A DNA stretch of 64,000 bases from Prevotellaceae bacterium (GTDB lineage: Bacteria; Bacteroidota; Bacteroidia; Bacteroidales; Bacteroidaceae): the NCBI GenBank assembly GCA_015256945.1, contig JABZLB010000002.1:1-64000 (forward strand). The letters run 5' to 3'. Every line of letters begins with the position of its first letter. Within the stretch, counting starts at the first letter, position 1. The translations under genes and the position numbers were made by a program. The notes under the pieces are model-generated. The model did no database searches, was not told the origin of the DNA, and was given only the letters and a program-made list of their open reading frames with translations. This document shows, one piece after another, positions 44,535 to 53,211 of the stretch.

Positions 44535-45901
44535 TTTTTAGAAACTGAATATTGAAGGGGGAAATAGTAATGCCGTTGGTATTTGCCGTCTTTTATGCTT
44601 ATACTATAACAGTAATCGGTTTTCAGACTTACATAATTCTCCGGCCTTGATTTCATCCAGAAGGTATCATGGCTGCGTATAACTTTACTTGAATAGATGC
44701 GATCGTCTAATGCATTTGTCCATAATATCCCACCATTAGTACTGCGAAGCTGTATCACAGTTTTTGCTTCTTGTGATATTGTAGGATAATACATTAATAA
44801 AATATACTTCGAATCTCGATAAATTATTTGGCAATTGAATGCCGTAAACCATTCGGTGGCCGGCCCATAACTTACCAAACGGTGATCGTCGTTCCAACAA
44901 CTGGTCATGTCTGGCGGGAAATAGTTGGCGTCTTGTGGGTCACCAAGATGAAACTTTGTGTGCACACGCCATAGCCTGTACCGCCCGCCCCACGATAAAC
45001 TTGGGTTGATATTTTGTTTCTGAATGCGGAAATACACACTATCTCGCAGCTCTTTTCCAAGCTGCGAAGGCGGCAGATGCTTGGCAAAATCAAAGGCTTC
45101 TTTCGTGTATAAGCGGCCTGTGGCAGGGAAATAATAATATGGAACGCCCAGGTTGTTGGTTACAATGAATCCCTCTCCGAAGTCATCGTTGATGAAAGAA
45201 GCCATTGAAACTCCCGTATCCATGGCAGGCTTATTGGCAAAGAATGCTTTTGTTACGTCGTGTACAGTAAGTGTATTGGGGTCGATTTCGTAGATATAAT
45301 GGTCGGGAATAACCATATACCACTTTTTTGCCTGAAAGAAATAGCTGAAGTCGGCACTGGAAGGCCTGAACGAATCAGAACTTCTGTCTTCGGTATTTTT
45401 GTAGAAAAGTGCGTCCTTCAGCACCTTGCCGTTTTTCGAATCAATAAATCCGAAGTAGTAACCATCTGTAAATTTTGGCAGGGTATCACTATGAGTATTG
45501 AAGCTTCGTTTTGTAAGGTAAAAGAAACAAATGTCTTTTCCACGTTGCATGGGGATGATAAACTTATAGTCGTCTTCAACATTGACGGAGTCGTCGCCAG
45601 ATAAAGACGGACTTTCCGTGTTGTCGTAACGATGTCCGACAAATATCATTGAGAAGTTTAACAGGAGCATTACCATTGTTCCTATGATTATGGCCAATGC
45701 AATAATCCCCATAATCTTCCTGCTCTGGTCCAACGATTTTCCACCGAAGTCGAAATGATGCTTGACGTTGATAGTTATATCGTCATCGTCAATATAGAAT
45801 TCTGTACCACAGTTCCTGCAGCGAAAGTGATTGTCGCCAAGGTCAATGTGCTTCTCACTACCGCAGCTCGGGCATTTTATTGCTTTTATTTGTGTAGACA
45901 T
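44531..45901 (-). CDS. Zinc-ribbon membrane protein of unknown function
   Basis: 456 residues from the ATG at 45901 (MSTQIKAIKCPSCG); the longer frame is unlikely. An N-terminal zinc ribbon has Cys10, Cys13, Cys28 and Cys31 (CPSC, CRNC). One membrane helix lies at about 62-88 (IMGIIALAIIIGTMVMLLLNFSMIF). The remaining ~365 residues, probably outside the membrane, are beta-rich with recurring aromatic blades such as KWYMVIPDHYIYEIDPNTL and TGRLYTKEAFDF, perhaps a propeller. The ribbon would face the cytosol. Third gene of the operon; overlaps the MORN gene by 4 bases. Confidence 0.75.
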   Translation of the reverse strand: MSTQIKAIKCPSCGSEKHIDLGDNHFRCRNCGTEFYIDDDDITINVKHHFDFGGKSLDQSRKIMGIIALAIIIGTMVMLLLNFSMIFVGHRYDNTESPSLSGDDSVNVEDDYKFIIPMQRGKDICFFYLTKRSFNTHSDTLPKFTDGYYFGFIDSKNGKVLKDALFYKNTEDRSSDSFRPSSADFSYFFQAKKWYMVIPDHYIYEIDPNTLTVHDVTKAFFANKPAMDTGVSMASFINDDFGEGFIVTNNLGVPYYYFPATGRLYTKEAFDFAKHLPPSQLGKELRDSVYFRIQKQNINPSLSWGGRYRLWRVHTKFHLGDPQDANYFPPDMTSCWNDDHRLVSYGPATEWFTAFNCQIIYRDSKYILLMYYPTISQEAKTVIQLRSTNGGILWTNALDDRIYSSKVIRSHDTFWMKSRPENYVSLKTDYCYSISIKDGKYQRHYYFPLQYSVSKK

Positions 45902-45912
45902 TGCTTGTGGGG

Positions 45913-46251
45913 TTATGGTTTCTTTGCATAGTGAATGGCAAGAAACGTAAGCACAGCCTGTATGGCTGTAAGCACTATAAACGTCATTACCCACCAGTTA
46001 TTCTGCAGATGTGACGGTGCAAACAAACCGCTGAAATATTCTAATATTCCTGCAACAAAATAAATTATGCCGAGGCTCAGGCGGTGTGTGCTTTCGGCAT
46101 TGCAGGCAAACAGCAGTGCCATAAACAGCGTATTCACTAATATTGCCACGCTTGTAAAGCATACATTAGCCCATGGGTAAACCGTCAGCATCAGGCCCGC
46201 CAGCAGGTTTACAACAAGTGTGGTTCCTGCTACAACCAATATCCTTTTCAT
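45913..46251 (-). CDS. Small polytopic membrane protein
   Basis: 112 residues with four hydrophobic segments (about 5-25, 30-50, 58-78, 86-108), short loops and a conserved-looking WW in the third loop. I do not recognise a family. Its ATG overlaps the SPFH stop codon as ATGA, and it ends 11 bases before the zinc-ribbon gene, so it is part of the operon and probably works with those membrane proteins. Confidence 0.75.
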   Translation of the reverse strand: MKRILVVAGTTLVVNLLAGLMLTVYPWANVCFTSVAILVNTLFMALLFACNAESTHRLSLGIIYFVAGILEYFSGLFAPSHLQNNWWVMTFIVLTAIQAVLTFLAIHYAKKP

Positions 46252-47231
46252 ATTTTCGACAGTATTTCGTTCTTTTTCTTTTCGTATTCTTCTTCACTGA
46301 TAAGCTTTTCGTCAAACAATACTTTCAGTGCACGCAAACGTGTAGCGGGGTCTTCTTCCTTTTCGTTCTTGAAAATGTCCTTGGCCAACTGCACACCTGC
46401 ACCTAATTGCAGCCCTGCACCAGCCAGTCCGCCTTCGTTACGGGCTGCATCGCGCAGCGCAGCGAGCTTCTGCATACCTGCATAATCGAGGTCAACTTCT
46501 TCGGCAGCACGTTTCTCTGCAGTCATATCGGCCACGCGTCCTATACGTTCTATGGTTTCGTCATCGAAGGTAACACCATCAATCCTGAAGTCGGTCAGCT
46601 CTAAACCCAAGCGTAAAAGCTCTGCGCTTGTACGCAGTTTCAGGTCGGTCGACATCTCCATCAGGTGGCTGTCTACCTCACGATAGGGATAGGCTTTGGC
46701 GGCAAGGAACGATGTTAATGGTGCTACAATACGCGAAGCAACAAGGCTTTGTGCGTCTTGCGCGGTGTAGTCGCCTACCGTTCCCAACAGTGTTGTGAAC
46801 ATTTGAGCTGCATCTGCTATCTTGATGGAGAAGTTGCCGCGAACCCCTAACGCCACAGGAATCTTATAATCAGGCTCAATATACTTTACGGGAGAAGGCG
46901 TACCCCACAGCACGTTAACCATTTCGGCTGTACGAAAAAAGTAAAAACGCATCTTGTGTTCGCTCTCGGCCTGCTGGGCCAGGTTCAGCAACGTAGTAAT
47001 AAACGGATGGTTATCCGTTTCCATGTTGTAAATACCTGGTTCGGCTAACGTGCCTTTTACGTTGCCATCGTACACTATAATGCAGCCCTGGCCGGGAGCA
47101 ATGATGAGCTTACTGGCGTTTTTTATCTCGTCAGTAGAGGTATTTGCTAAATGAAAAAGCAGGCCGGCGTCTTGTTCTTTCCACTCAATAACAGTACGAA
47201 GCTGCCGTTTGAACAAATCTTTTAGTCCCAT
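46248..47231 (-). CDS. SPFH-domain protein (YdjI/virion-core-like) with SHOCT tail
   Basis: 327 residues from the ATG at 47231 (MGLKDLFKRQLRTVIEWKEQD); the longer frame is not credible. The SPFH/Band-7 domain spans about 15-230 (VIEWKEQDAGLLFHLANTSTDEIKNASKLIIAPGQGCIIVYDG is the usual opening of this subfamily). A short Ala/Gly-rich region precedes a C-terminal SHOCT motif (LKVLFDEKLISEEEYEKKKNEIL, about 302-324). Related to B. subtilis YdjI, which acts with zinc-ribbon YdjG in membrane stress. Head gene of a four-gene operon with its own full promoter. Confidence 0.85.
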   Translation of the reverse strand: MGLKDLFKRQLRTVIEWKEQDAGLLFHLANTSTDEIKNASKLIIAPGQGCIIVYDGNVKGTLAEPGIYNMETDNHPFITTLLNLAQQAESEHKMRFYFFRTAEMVNVLWGTPSPVKYIEPDYKIPVALGVRGNFSIKIADAAQMFTTLLGTVGDYTAQDAQSLVASRIVAPLTSFLAAKAYPYREVDSHLMEMSTDLKLRTSAELLRLGLELTDFRIDGVTFDDETIERIGRVADMTAEKRAAEEVDLDYAGMQKLAALRDAARNEGGLAGAGLQLGAGVQLAKDIFKNEKEEDPATRLRALKVLFDEKLISEEEYEKKKNEILSKI

Positions 47232-47306
47232 GTTATAATAATGTATAAGTGTTATAACTACTTGCCCGCCTGTGTACGACGAGTATTTAATTGTAATAAG
47301 TTGTTG

Positions 47307-47338
47307 CAAAAATAGGTATTTACATTGAAACTGACAAA
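47307..47338 (-). promoter_or_regulatory. Promoter of the SPFH operon
   Basis: On the minus strand: TTTG (47335-47338), 20 bases, TATTTTTG (47307-47314). The leader before the ATG at 47231 is about 70 bases. Confidence 0.8.
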
Positions 47339-47423
47339 GAAATGAAACAAAATACTCATGCTGGTACAGGCTTGTCTATATATGTAAGTATATTGATTAG
47401 TTGCATGTTTTGTAGTTTTCTGT

Positions 47424-47431
47424 TATCTTTG
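47424..47431 (+). promoter_or_regulatory. -7 box of the LOG gene
   Basis: TATCTTTG, 91 bases before the ATG; no good -33 TTTG at the usual distance. Confidence 0.5.
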
Positions 47432-47522
47432 CAGGATACAAAAAAACAAACATAGTTGGTCATTTATAATGACATATATCCCCAGGTGTATAACAATTTT
47501 AAACCGATAAAACCGTAAGAAA

Positions 47523-48068
47523 ATGAAGATAGCAGTATTTTGTTCAGCCAATAACAATATTGACAAAACTTGTTTTGAGGCTACACGCGAACTGGGTATA
47601 TGGTTCGCACAGAAGGGTTACACCTTAATATACGGGGGATGCAACGACGGACTGATGGGCTGTATAGGCCATGCTGTTCACCATCATGGCGGTATGACGA
47701 TAGGTATAGTGCCCCGAATACTGGCCTCTTCGGGACGAGTTGCTGACGATATTGATGTTAACATACCTTGTGAAAACCTTGCCGACCGTAAGGAACTGAT
47801 GTTATCGCAGAGCGATATTTGCCTTGCTTTGCCGGGAGGTATAGGTACATTGGATGAGATACTTACGGTAGTGGCCGCCCGTACCATAGGTTATCATCGT
47901 AAGCCGATGATAGTTTTTAACCTCAATGGCTGCTGGGATTCGCTGGTCTTGTTGCTCGATTCGCTTCAGGCACAAGGTATGATTCGCGGGCAGTGGCGCG
48001 ATTTGATAAGCATTGTCAGCAGTGTTGATGACGTAAAAAGCCTTGTTTCGTCTTACGAACAAGCATGA
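47523..48068 (+). CDS. LOG family protein (cytokinin riboside 5'-monophosphate phosphoribohydrolase-like)
   Basis: 181 residues. The Rossmann-like lysine-decarboxylase-fold family member shows YGGCNDGLMG and the PGGIGTLDE motif that gives the family its signature; these proteins cleave the ribose-base bond of (cytokinin) nucleotide monophosphates, not lysine. In gut or oral bacteria the real substrate is probably AMP or a related nucleotide. It is a single gene, convergent with the flippase. Confidence 0.9.
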   Translation: MKIAVFCSANNNIDKTCFEATRELGIWFAQKGYTLIYGGCNDGLMGCIGHAVHHHGGMTIGIVPRILASSGRVADDIDVNIPCENLADRKELMLSQSDICLALPGGIGTLDEILTVVAARTIGYHRKPMIVFNLNGCWDSLVLLLDSLQAQGMIRGQWRDLISIVSSVDDVKSLVSSYEQA

Positions 48069-48082
48069 CATCTCTATTTGGT

Positions 48083-48145
48083 AAGTGCTTTTTCTTCTGC
48101 GAATAAGCCCTTTTTCTCCTGCGAATAAGTGCTTTTTCTCTTCTG
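48083..48145 (+). repeat. 22-base tandem repeat after the LOG gene
   Basis: Three units start at 48083, 48105 and 48127, sharing the core CTTTTTCT and, in units 1 and 2, CTGCGAAT. The array lies just left of GC-palindrome copy 4. Confidence 0.8.
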
Positions 48146-48169
48146 TTTGTGTTGATAATCCCATCGTCC

Positions 48170-48246
48170 GGCGGCCGTCAGCAGCGCTGCTGACGGCCGT
48201 CATACACATGGTTCGATGATCGTCGAACGCGTTGCTGACGGCCGTC
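48170..48246 (+). repeat. GC-palindrome quartet, copy 4
   Basis: Decamers begin at 48170, 48192, 48215 and 48237 (steps 22, 23, 22). The first pair forms a perfect 28-base palindrome (48172-48199) centred on AGCAGCGCTGCT. It lies between the convergent LOG and flippase genes. Confidence 0.85.
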
Positions 48247-48294
48247 GAACAGCAATATTTACGGGCTTAGGCTGTTATCGTAACGTTTAAATGT

Positions 48295-48334
48295 AAAAAA
48301 CGAATGGGGCAAAAGCCTTAGCCTTTGCCCCATT
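48295..48334 (-). terminator. Terminator of the flippase gene, possibly two-way
   Basis: AATGGGGCAAA (48303-48313) pairs with TTTGCCCCATT (48324-48334). There is a T-run on the minus strand and a weaker one on the plus strand. Confidence 0.8.
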
Positions 48335-48437
48335 ATCTTATTATTTTATAAACGCATGGATTGTACGTTATTTCCTTTTAATCCTTCAATTCTTTATTTT
48401 TTTATTTCTACCCCCGCCTTTTTAATCTTTTAATTCT

Positions 48438-49943
48438 TTAATTTTTTAATTTTCCCTCTCCCTTTTTCTTTCCTATAAAAGGAATAGATGACAGAGGAAT
48501 ATCGCGCTTAACCACTACCGCCATAAACGCAATGAGGAGCAAAGTATTTACTGCAAGTGATGGAACCGTTGAAAGACGGGCATTGCTCAGCGTCATACCC
48601 ACGAAAACCACAGCGGCAAGCAGCACATAAAAACCAATGTCTTTGAGCGGATAATTAATCGGGTAGTACTTCTGTCCGAAGAAGTAACTGGCTACCATAC
48701 AAATGCCATAGGCTGCAAAACCCGCCCATGCGCACGCCATATAGCTGAATTGAGGTATGAAAACAACATCAATAATGATGAGCACCAAGCACCCAAGGCC
48801 CGAGAAATATGCGCCCCAAATGGTACGGTCGGTGAGCTTATACCAGAAGCTTAAGTTAAAATAGATACCGAACATAATCTCTGCAGCCATCACGATTGGG
48901 ACAACTTTCAGTCCCTCCCAGTAGCTTGGGGCAACCACATGGCGCAATATATCCATGTAGCCTATGACGGCAAGGTAGGCCAATAGCGTAAAGATAATGT
49001 AGAATTTCATCACTTTAGCATACGTCCCCTTTTTGTCAGCATCTTTGTTTCCAAACACAAAAGGCTCGTAAGCAAAGCGGAAGGCCTGTGTGATAATGAC
49101 CATAATCATGGCAATTTTAATCGTTGCGCCATATATTCCAAGCTGTGCCATAGCCTGCTTGCTGTCGCCATCGTAGAGGTATGGGAAAAGAAGTGTTGAG
49201 GCACTCTGGTTTAATTGTCCTGCCACACCGAGAATAAGCATGGGCCATGTGTACGAAAGCATTCGGCGACACAGCTTTTTATCGAAGCCGTATCCTATGC
49301 CACGCATCTCCTTTCCCAGCAAAAACATCGTAACAATTGATACGAAAAGGTTTACGTAAAACACAATAGCCACGTCGGGAGTACCATCTGAAGCATAGAG
49401 GCCCGGGATGGTAACGCCCATGCTTGGCAACACAAGCAGAAGCAAAGCTACCAGTGTAACATTGATGAGAATGTTGGCAAGCTTGAGGAACATAAATTTC
49501 CAGGGTTGGTGTTGCTGTCGTAAATAGTCGAACATAATGGCAGTCCATGCATCAATTGCCACGCAAATGGCCATAACTCCAATGTATGAAGAGTGTTCGG
49601 CATAGCCCATAGCGGCCGATAAAGGCTTCAGAAATGCAATGACTAACAGCGCAAAACCCAATGCCACAGCACCCACCATGCGTAACGCTGTCGAATAAAC
49701 CATACGCGGATTCTCACCTTCTTTGCTTGCAAAACGGAAGAAAGTGGTTTCCATACCAAACGTAAGGAGAATGATTAATATGCCTATATACGAATAGATA
49801 TTGGTTATAATACCATATTGTCCGCCGTCAGAGAGCCACGCATAAGCCTCAATGGGTACCAATAAATAGTTGACAAAACGGCCTGCAATGGAGCTAATTC
49901 CGTATATTGCGGTGTCTTTTAGAAGTGATTTTAAGTTGGACAC
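48438..49943 (-). CDS. Oligosaccharide flippase (Wzx-like, MOP superfamily)
   Basis: 501 residues with about 14 hydrophobic segments. The start MSNLKSLLKDTAIYGISSIAGRFVNYLLVPIEAY is typical of polysaccharide-biosynthesis flippases in Bacteroidota. I chose a GTG at 49943, since the longer frame (to 49994) reads through an A-rich octamer repeat and gives a Phe/Tyr-rich artefact. Expected to move lipid-linked glycans across the inner membrane. No glycosyltransferase cluster is adjacent, so it may serve a conserved housekeeping glycan. Confidence 0.85.
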   Translation of the reverse strand: MSNLKSLLKDTAIYGISSIAGRFVNYLLVPIEAYAWLSDGGQYGIITNIYSYIGILIILLTFGMETTFFRFASKEGENPRMVYSTALRMVGAVALGFALLVIAFLKPLSAAMGYAEHSSYIGVMAICVAIDAWTAIMFDYLRQQHQPWKFMFLKLANILINVTLVALLLLVLPSMGVTIPGLYASDGTPDVAIVFYVNLFVSIVTMFLLGKEMRGIGYGFDKKLCRRMLSYTWPMLILGVAGQLNQSASTLLFPYLYDGDSKQAMAQLGIYGATIKIAMIMVIITQAFRFAYEPFVFGNKDADKKGTYAKVMKFYIIFTLLAYLAVIGYMDILRHVVAPSYWEGLKVVPIVMAAEIMFGIYFNLSFWYKLTDRTIWGAYFSGLGCLVLIIIDVVFIPQFSYMACAWAGFAAYGICMVASYFFGQKYYPINYPLKDIGFYVLLAAVVFVGMTLSNARLSTVPSLAVNTLLLIAFMAVVVKRDIPLSSIPFIGKKKGEGKLKN

Positions 49944-49948
49944 GGTTG

Positions 49949-49980
49949 AAAAGTAAAAAGGTAAAAAAGTAAAAAAGTAA
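49949..49980. repeat. Short A-rich octamer array (AAAAAAGT)
   Basis: Three to four imperfect units of AAAAAAGT lie directly upstream of the flippase start, on the opposite strand to the similar TTTTTACT array at 50502-50532. Confidence 0.75.
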
Positions 49981-50014
49981 AAGAATGATGTCATTTTACT
50001 GACTTTATCTTCTT

Positions 50015-50404
50015 TTATTCCCTACTTTCTATCTGTGTGATTATTGTATTATTGTTTTCTTTTATTTTATTAATGATATTGACAGTAGTGCCGATAATTG
50101 TTTTTAAATCATTGGAAAGAGAGTCGAATTCCTTGTTTTTAATATAGTCAGCTTCCTTTAAAAGTTCGAGCCAATAAGAGGTCTCGTTGGCTTCTTTCAG
50201 TGCAATACGCATCTTATTCAGATAGTCGGCAGTACTTGAAGCGAACTTTCCCTCGGCGAAATTTGCCCCAATGCTTGTTCCACTTCTGTATATTTGCCTT
50301 GCCATTATATGCTCGTTCTTTTCCTCTGTAAGGAATTTGTAAAGCTTTATTATGCGTAAGGCAAACTGCTTACTTAAAATATACACGGTGCTGTCAGCCT
50401 TCAT
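50015..50404 (-). CDS. Four helix bundle protein (23S rRNA intervening-sequence protein family)
   Basis: 129 residues, all helical: FALRIIKLYKFLTEEKNEHIMARQIYRSGTSIGANFAEGKFASSTADYLNKMRIALKEANETSYWLELL is the family signature. Relatives are encoded in 23S rRNA intervening sequences or as free-standing genes next to unrelated genes. Function unknown. Here it is flanked by two short octamer arrays in inverted orientation, upstream of the flippase gene. Confidence 0.88.
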   Translation of the reverse strand: MKADSTVYILSKQFALRIIKLYKFLTEEKNEHIMARQIYRSGTSIGANFAEGKFASSTADYLNKMRIALKEANETSYWLELLKEADYIKNKEFDSLSNDLKTIIGTTVNIINKIKENNNTIITQIESRE

Positions 50405-50480
50405 TATGGTCTTATTTTAGCGTCGTTGATTGTCTTAAAGTACGATTTACTTTATATTTATAATAACCATCCCATTCCTC

Positions 50481-50501
50481 TAAAAGGCCTTTGGGCCTTT
50501 G
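50481..50501 (-). terminator. Short hairpin after the SpmA-SpmB gene
   Basis: AAAGGCC (50483-50489) pairs with GGCCTTT (50494-50500), loop TTTG; a short T-run on the minus strand. Confidence 0.55.
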
Positions 50502-50532
50502 TTTTACCTTTTTACTTCTTTACTTTTTTACC
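50502..50532. repeat. T-rich octamer array (TTTTTACT/C)
   Basis: About four units of TTTTTACY end 2 bases before the stop end of the SpmA-SpmB gene. Confidence 0.75.
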
Positions 50533-50533
50533 T

Positions 50534-51763
50534 TTAAAAGAACATATAGCATATAAATACCGCAGCAATAGCGCCGGCTACGTCGGCTATTAAGCCGCAT
50601 GTGACCGCATGACGAGTGTATTTTATGCTTACCGAACCAAAGTAAACGGCGAGAATGTAGAATGTGGTGTCGGTAGAACCCTGAAATAAACAGCTCAGAC
50701 GACCGACGAAAGAGTCGGCCCCGAATTGCGTCATCTCATCGAGCATCATGCCTCTAGCTCCGCTCCCTGAGAGCGGTTTCATCAGCGCTGTGGGCAGTGC
50801 GTCGACCCAAGTAGCGTCTGCACCAATCCAAATTACAAAAGATTTAATGCCACTTATCAGTCCGTCCATGGCACCAGAAGCACGGAAAATAGCAATGGCT
50901 ACGAGGAAAGCTACGAGGTATGGTATAATACGGACGGCAGTAGTAAAGCCTTCTTTAGCACCTTCGGTGAAAGCATCGTACACATTTATCTTCTTAATAA
51001 CGCCGACAATCATAAATCCAGTGATGATGCTCATGAGCAAGATGGCTGCAATGGATATACTTAATGTGTTCATTTCTGACGCATTAAGCTGCATGAATCC
51101 CCACACAATGGCTGCACATAGCGTGCACATGCCTCCTAAAGCCAGTACCAATGTGCGGTTCAAAAGGTTTACATGCTGATATAACGACGTCACAATAATG
51201 CCCACAAGTGTGGCTATAAACGTGGTGATAAGAATAGGAATGAATACGTCAGTAGGGTGTGCAGCTCCCATCTGTGCGCGGTAATTCATGATACTTACCG
51301 GTATAACGGTCAAGCCTGATGTATTCAGAACGAGGAACATAATCATCGGATTGGTTGCCGTATCCTTACGCGGATTAAGTTCCTGAAGCTGCGACATTGC
51401 CTTTAATCCCAGTGGTGTTGCAGCATTATCCAGACCTAACATGTTGGCAGCAATGTTCATAAATATCGAACCCATGGCCGGATGGTTCTTGGGAATATCA
51501 GGGAAAAGTCGGGTAAAAACGGGTGAAAGCAAACGTGCCAGGCCATTAATAAGACCGGCTTTTTCGCCTATTTTCATGATGCCCATCCATAAAGCCAGTA
51601 CGCCTGTAAGGCCAATGGAAATCTCAAAAGCCGATTTTGACGAGGTAAATGTTGAATCCATCATGGCCGGGAACACCGAAGTGTCGCCCAGAAAAACTAA
51701 TTTTATTAATGCAACGATGAAGCCAATCACGAAGAAGGCCACCCAGATATAATTAAGCACCAT
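50534..51763 (-). CDS. Nucleoside-recognition/spore maturation protein, SpmA-SpmB fusion
   Basis: 409 residues with about 10 hydrophobic segments. The first half resembles SpmA (GLTGVLALWMGIMKIGEKAGLI, NIAANMLGLDNAATPLGLKAM) and the second SpmB (AFTEGAKEGFTTAVRIIPYLVAFLVAI, LPTALMKPLSGSGARGMM); both hold a Gate/nucleoside-recognition motif. Bacteroidota do not sporulate, so this is likely a transporter of unknown solute. ATG at 51763, with a TAACTTTG box at 51799-51806 (minus strand). Confidence 0.87.
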   Translation of the reverse strand: MVLNYIWVAFFVIGFIVALIKLVFLGDTSVFPAMMDSTFTSSKSAFEISIGLTGVLALWMGIMKIGEKAGLINGLARLLSPVFTRLFPDIPKNHPAMGSIFMNIAANMLGLDNAATPLGLKAMSQLQELNPRKDTATNPMIMFLVLNTSGLTVIPVSIMNYRAQMGAAHPTDVFIPILITTFIATLVGIIVTSLYQHVNLLNRTLVLALGGMCTLCAAIVWGFMQLNASEMNTLSISIAAILLMSIITGFMIVGVIKKINVYDAFTEGAKEGFTTAVRIIPYLVAFLVAIAIFRASGAMDGLISGIKSFVIWIGADATWVDALPTALMKPLSGSGARGMMLDEMTQFGADSFVGRLSCLFQGSTDTTFYILAVYFGSVSIKYTRHAVTCGLIADVAGAIAAVFICYMFF

Positions 51764-51852
51764 GGCTTTTGAGTTCTTATTTTATATGTTATTACGTGCA
51801 AAGTTAGTAAAAAACACAGACCTACTGTCTGAGTAAACGGGCTTTTTTCTTT

Positions 51853-52620
51853 TCAAACAGAATCAATACCGTTGGCTATTCCTGCGCCAAAGAGGGCAAA
51901 ATCGGCCTTTAACGGGTCTGTGGGGAATGCCTCACGAAGCACATTTGTAAGGTGGATTGCTGCCGACATAGTGGCCGATTTTGATGTGATGAGACCGAGT
52001 TTTATGGCCGAATCAATAACGTGCGTGTCCATAGGTATGATTAATGTACGCTTGTCAACGAGGCCGTTCCATAGTCCGAGGTCAACCGGACTGTTGTCAC
52101 GAACCATCCATCTCATCATCATGCACACACGTTTACAGCACGATGTGGTATTTTTAGGCACCAAACCGTTGAGTTCATATGCGCTATACCATTGACATAG
52201 TGCTTTGACAACCTCGAGCCCTGTGCATGCCTTCGTTGCGCGAATATAATTTTTCAGACTCTCGTATTCGTTCAGAAGCTGTTGTGTAACTTGCAGAAAG
52301 CTGGTAAATGTTCGATGGGTATGTAAGCGATAGAAACAGCTGTCGTCGTTGGGAAACGTGCCTTTATATCTGCCGTTACGTATCCATTGATAAGGTTCAC
52401 TATCGCTTAAATTGAGCAAGTGCTGTATACGGAGCATAAACTGCTTACGGTTTCCATAACTCAAAACCGAAGCAATCCAGGCCATTGTTTCCTGATTCAG
52501 CTCACCTTTTACCTTGTGCATAAAGCACGAAGGGTCGCCGTTGATGAACGATGGCGTTTCGTAAGCATCGGCCAGGCTGTGCAGAAGAGCTGTTTTTTCA
52601 GGTGTAAGAACCTTACTCAT
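51853..52620 (-). CDS. TIGR02757 family protein
   Basis: 255 residues from the ATG at 52620 (MSKVLTPEKTALLHSLADAYE); the longer frame starts at TTG. IASVLSYGNRKQFM, LCQWYSAYELNGLVPKNTTSCCKRVCMMMRWMVRDNSPVDLGLW and LIIPMDTHVIDSAIKLGL are the family's conserved stretches. The helix-rich region with MRWMVR and MDTHV recalls the HhH-GPD DNA glycosylase fold, but I know of no proven activity. Forms a leftward group with gamma-CA and MATE genes, spaced by about 40-55 bases. Confidence 0.87.
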   Translation of the reverse strand: MSKVLTPEKTALLHSLADAYETPSFINGDPSCFMHKVKGELNQETMAWIASVLSYGNRKQFMLRIQHLLNLSDSEPYQWIRNGRYKGTFPNDDSCFYRLHTHRTFTSFLQVTQQLLNEYESLKNYIRATKACTGLEVVKALCQWYSAYELNGLVPKNTTSCCKRVCMMMRWMVRDNSPVDLGLWNGLVDKRTLIIPMDTHVIDSAIKLGLITSKSATMSAAIHLTNVLREAFPTDPLKADFALFGAGIANGIDSV

Positions 52621-52674
52621 TGGCGTTTTCAAGCTGCATATATTCAACTACGGTAAAGGAACGGTACGGTAATG

Positions 52675-53172
52675 TTACCTGTACCACTCTTTAATATCTA
52701 TATAATGTCGTGCAAAATCGAGCGACTGACCTTTGTCAGCATCTTTCACTTTGCGTGCAGGTATCCCGGCCCAAATCTCATAAGGTGGTATCTTTGTGCC
52801 GGCCAGCACTACGGCTCCTGCTGCAACCACGGCACCTTTGCCTACAACTGCGTTGTCGAGAACGACAGCATTCATGCCTATTAACGCCTCTTCTTCAACT
52901 ATACAGGCATGTACAACTGCGCCGTGCCCAATTGAAACGTCGTCATGAAGCACCACCGGGCTGCCACCTGTCTGATGCAGGCAGGCACAATCCTGAATGT
53001 TAACCCTGTTGCCTATGCGTATAGCGTCGACGTCGGCACGCAATACAGCACCAAACCATACCGAACAATCGTCGCCCATTTCTATATCACCTGCCAGCGT
53101 AGCATTGTCGGCAAGGTAACATCGTTTGCCCCATGAGGGTGTCTTTCCATTTACTTCTCTTGTATAAGCCAT
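52675..53172 (-). CDS. Gamma-carbonic anhydrase family protein
   Basis: 165 residues forming a left-handed beta-helix of hexapeptide repeats (GDIEMGDDCSVWFGAVLRADVDAIRIGNRVNIQDCACLH). The metal histidines are probably His66, His83 and His88 (CLHQT, SIGHGAVVHAC). Members of the YrdA/PaaY type bind zinc, and some hydrate CO2; many have weak or unknown activity. ATG at 53172. Transcribed with MATE and TIGR02757 genes. Confidence 0.92.
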   Translation of the reverse strand: MAYTREVNGKTPSWGKRCYLADNATLAGDIEMGDDCSVWFGAVLRADVDAIRIGNRVNIQDCACLHQTGGSPVVLHDDVSIGHGAVVHACIVEEEALIGMNAVVLDNAVVGKGAVVAAGAVVLAGTKIPPYEIWAGIPARKVKDADKGQSLDFARHYIDIKEWYR

Positions 53173-53211
53173 GATGATGGTATGATGTGATAAAACCCTT
53201 AAGTAAAAAAT

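Noticed and set aside
47232..47309. Longer N-terminus of the SPFH protein
   Set aside because: It would overlap the -7 box at 47307-47314, and the family begins MGLKDLF-like.
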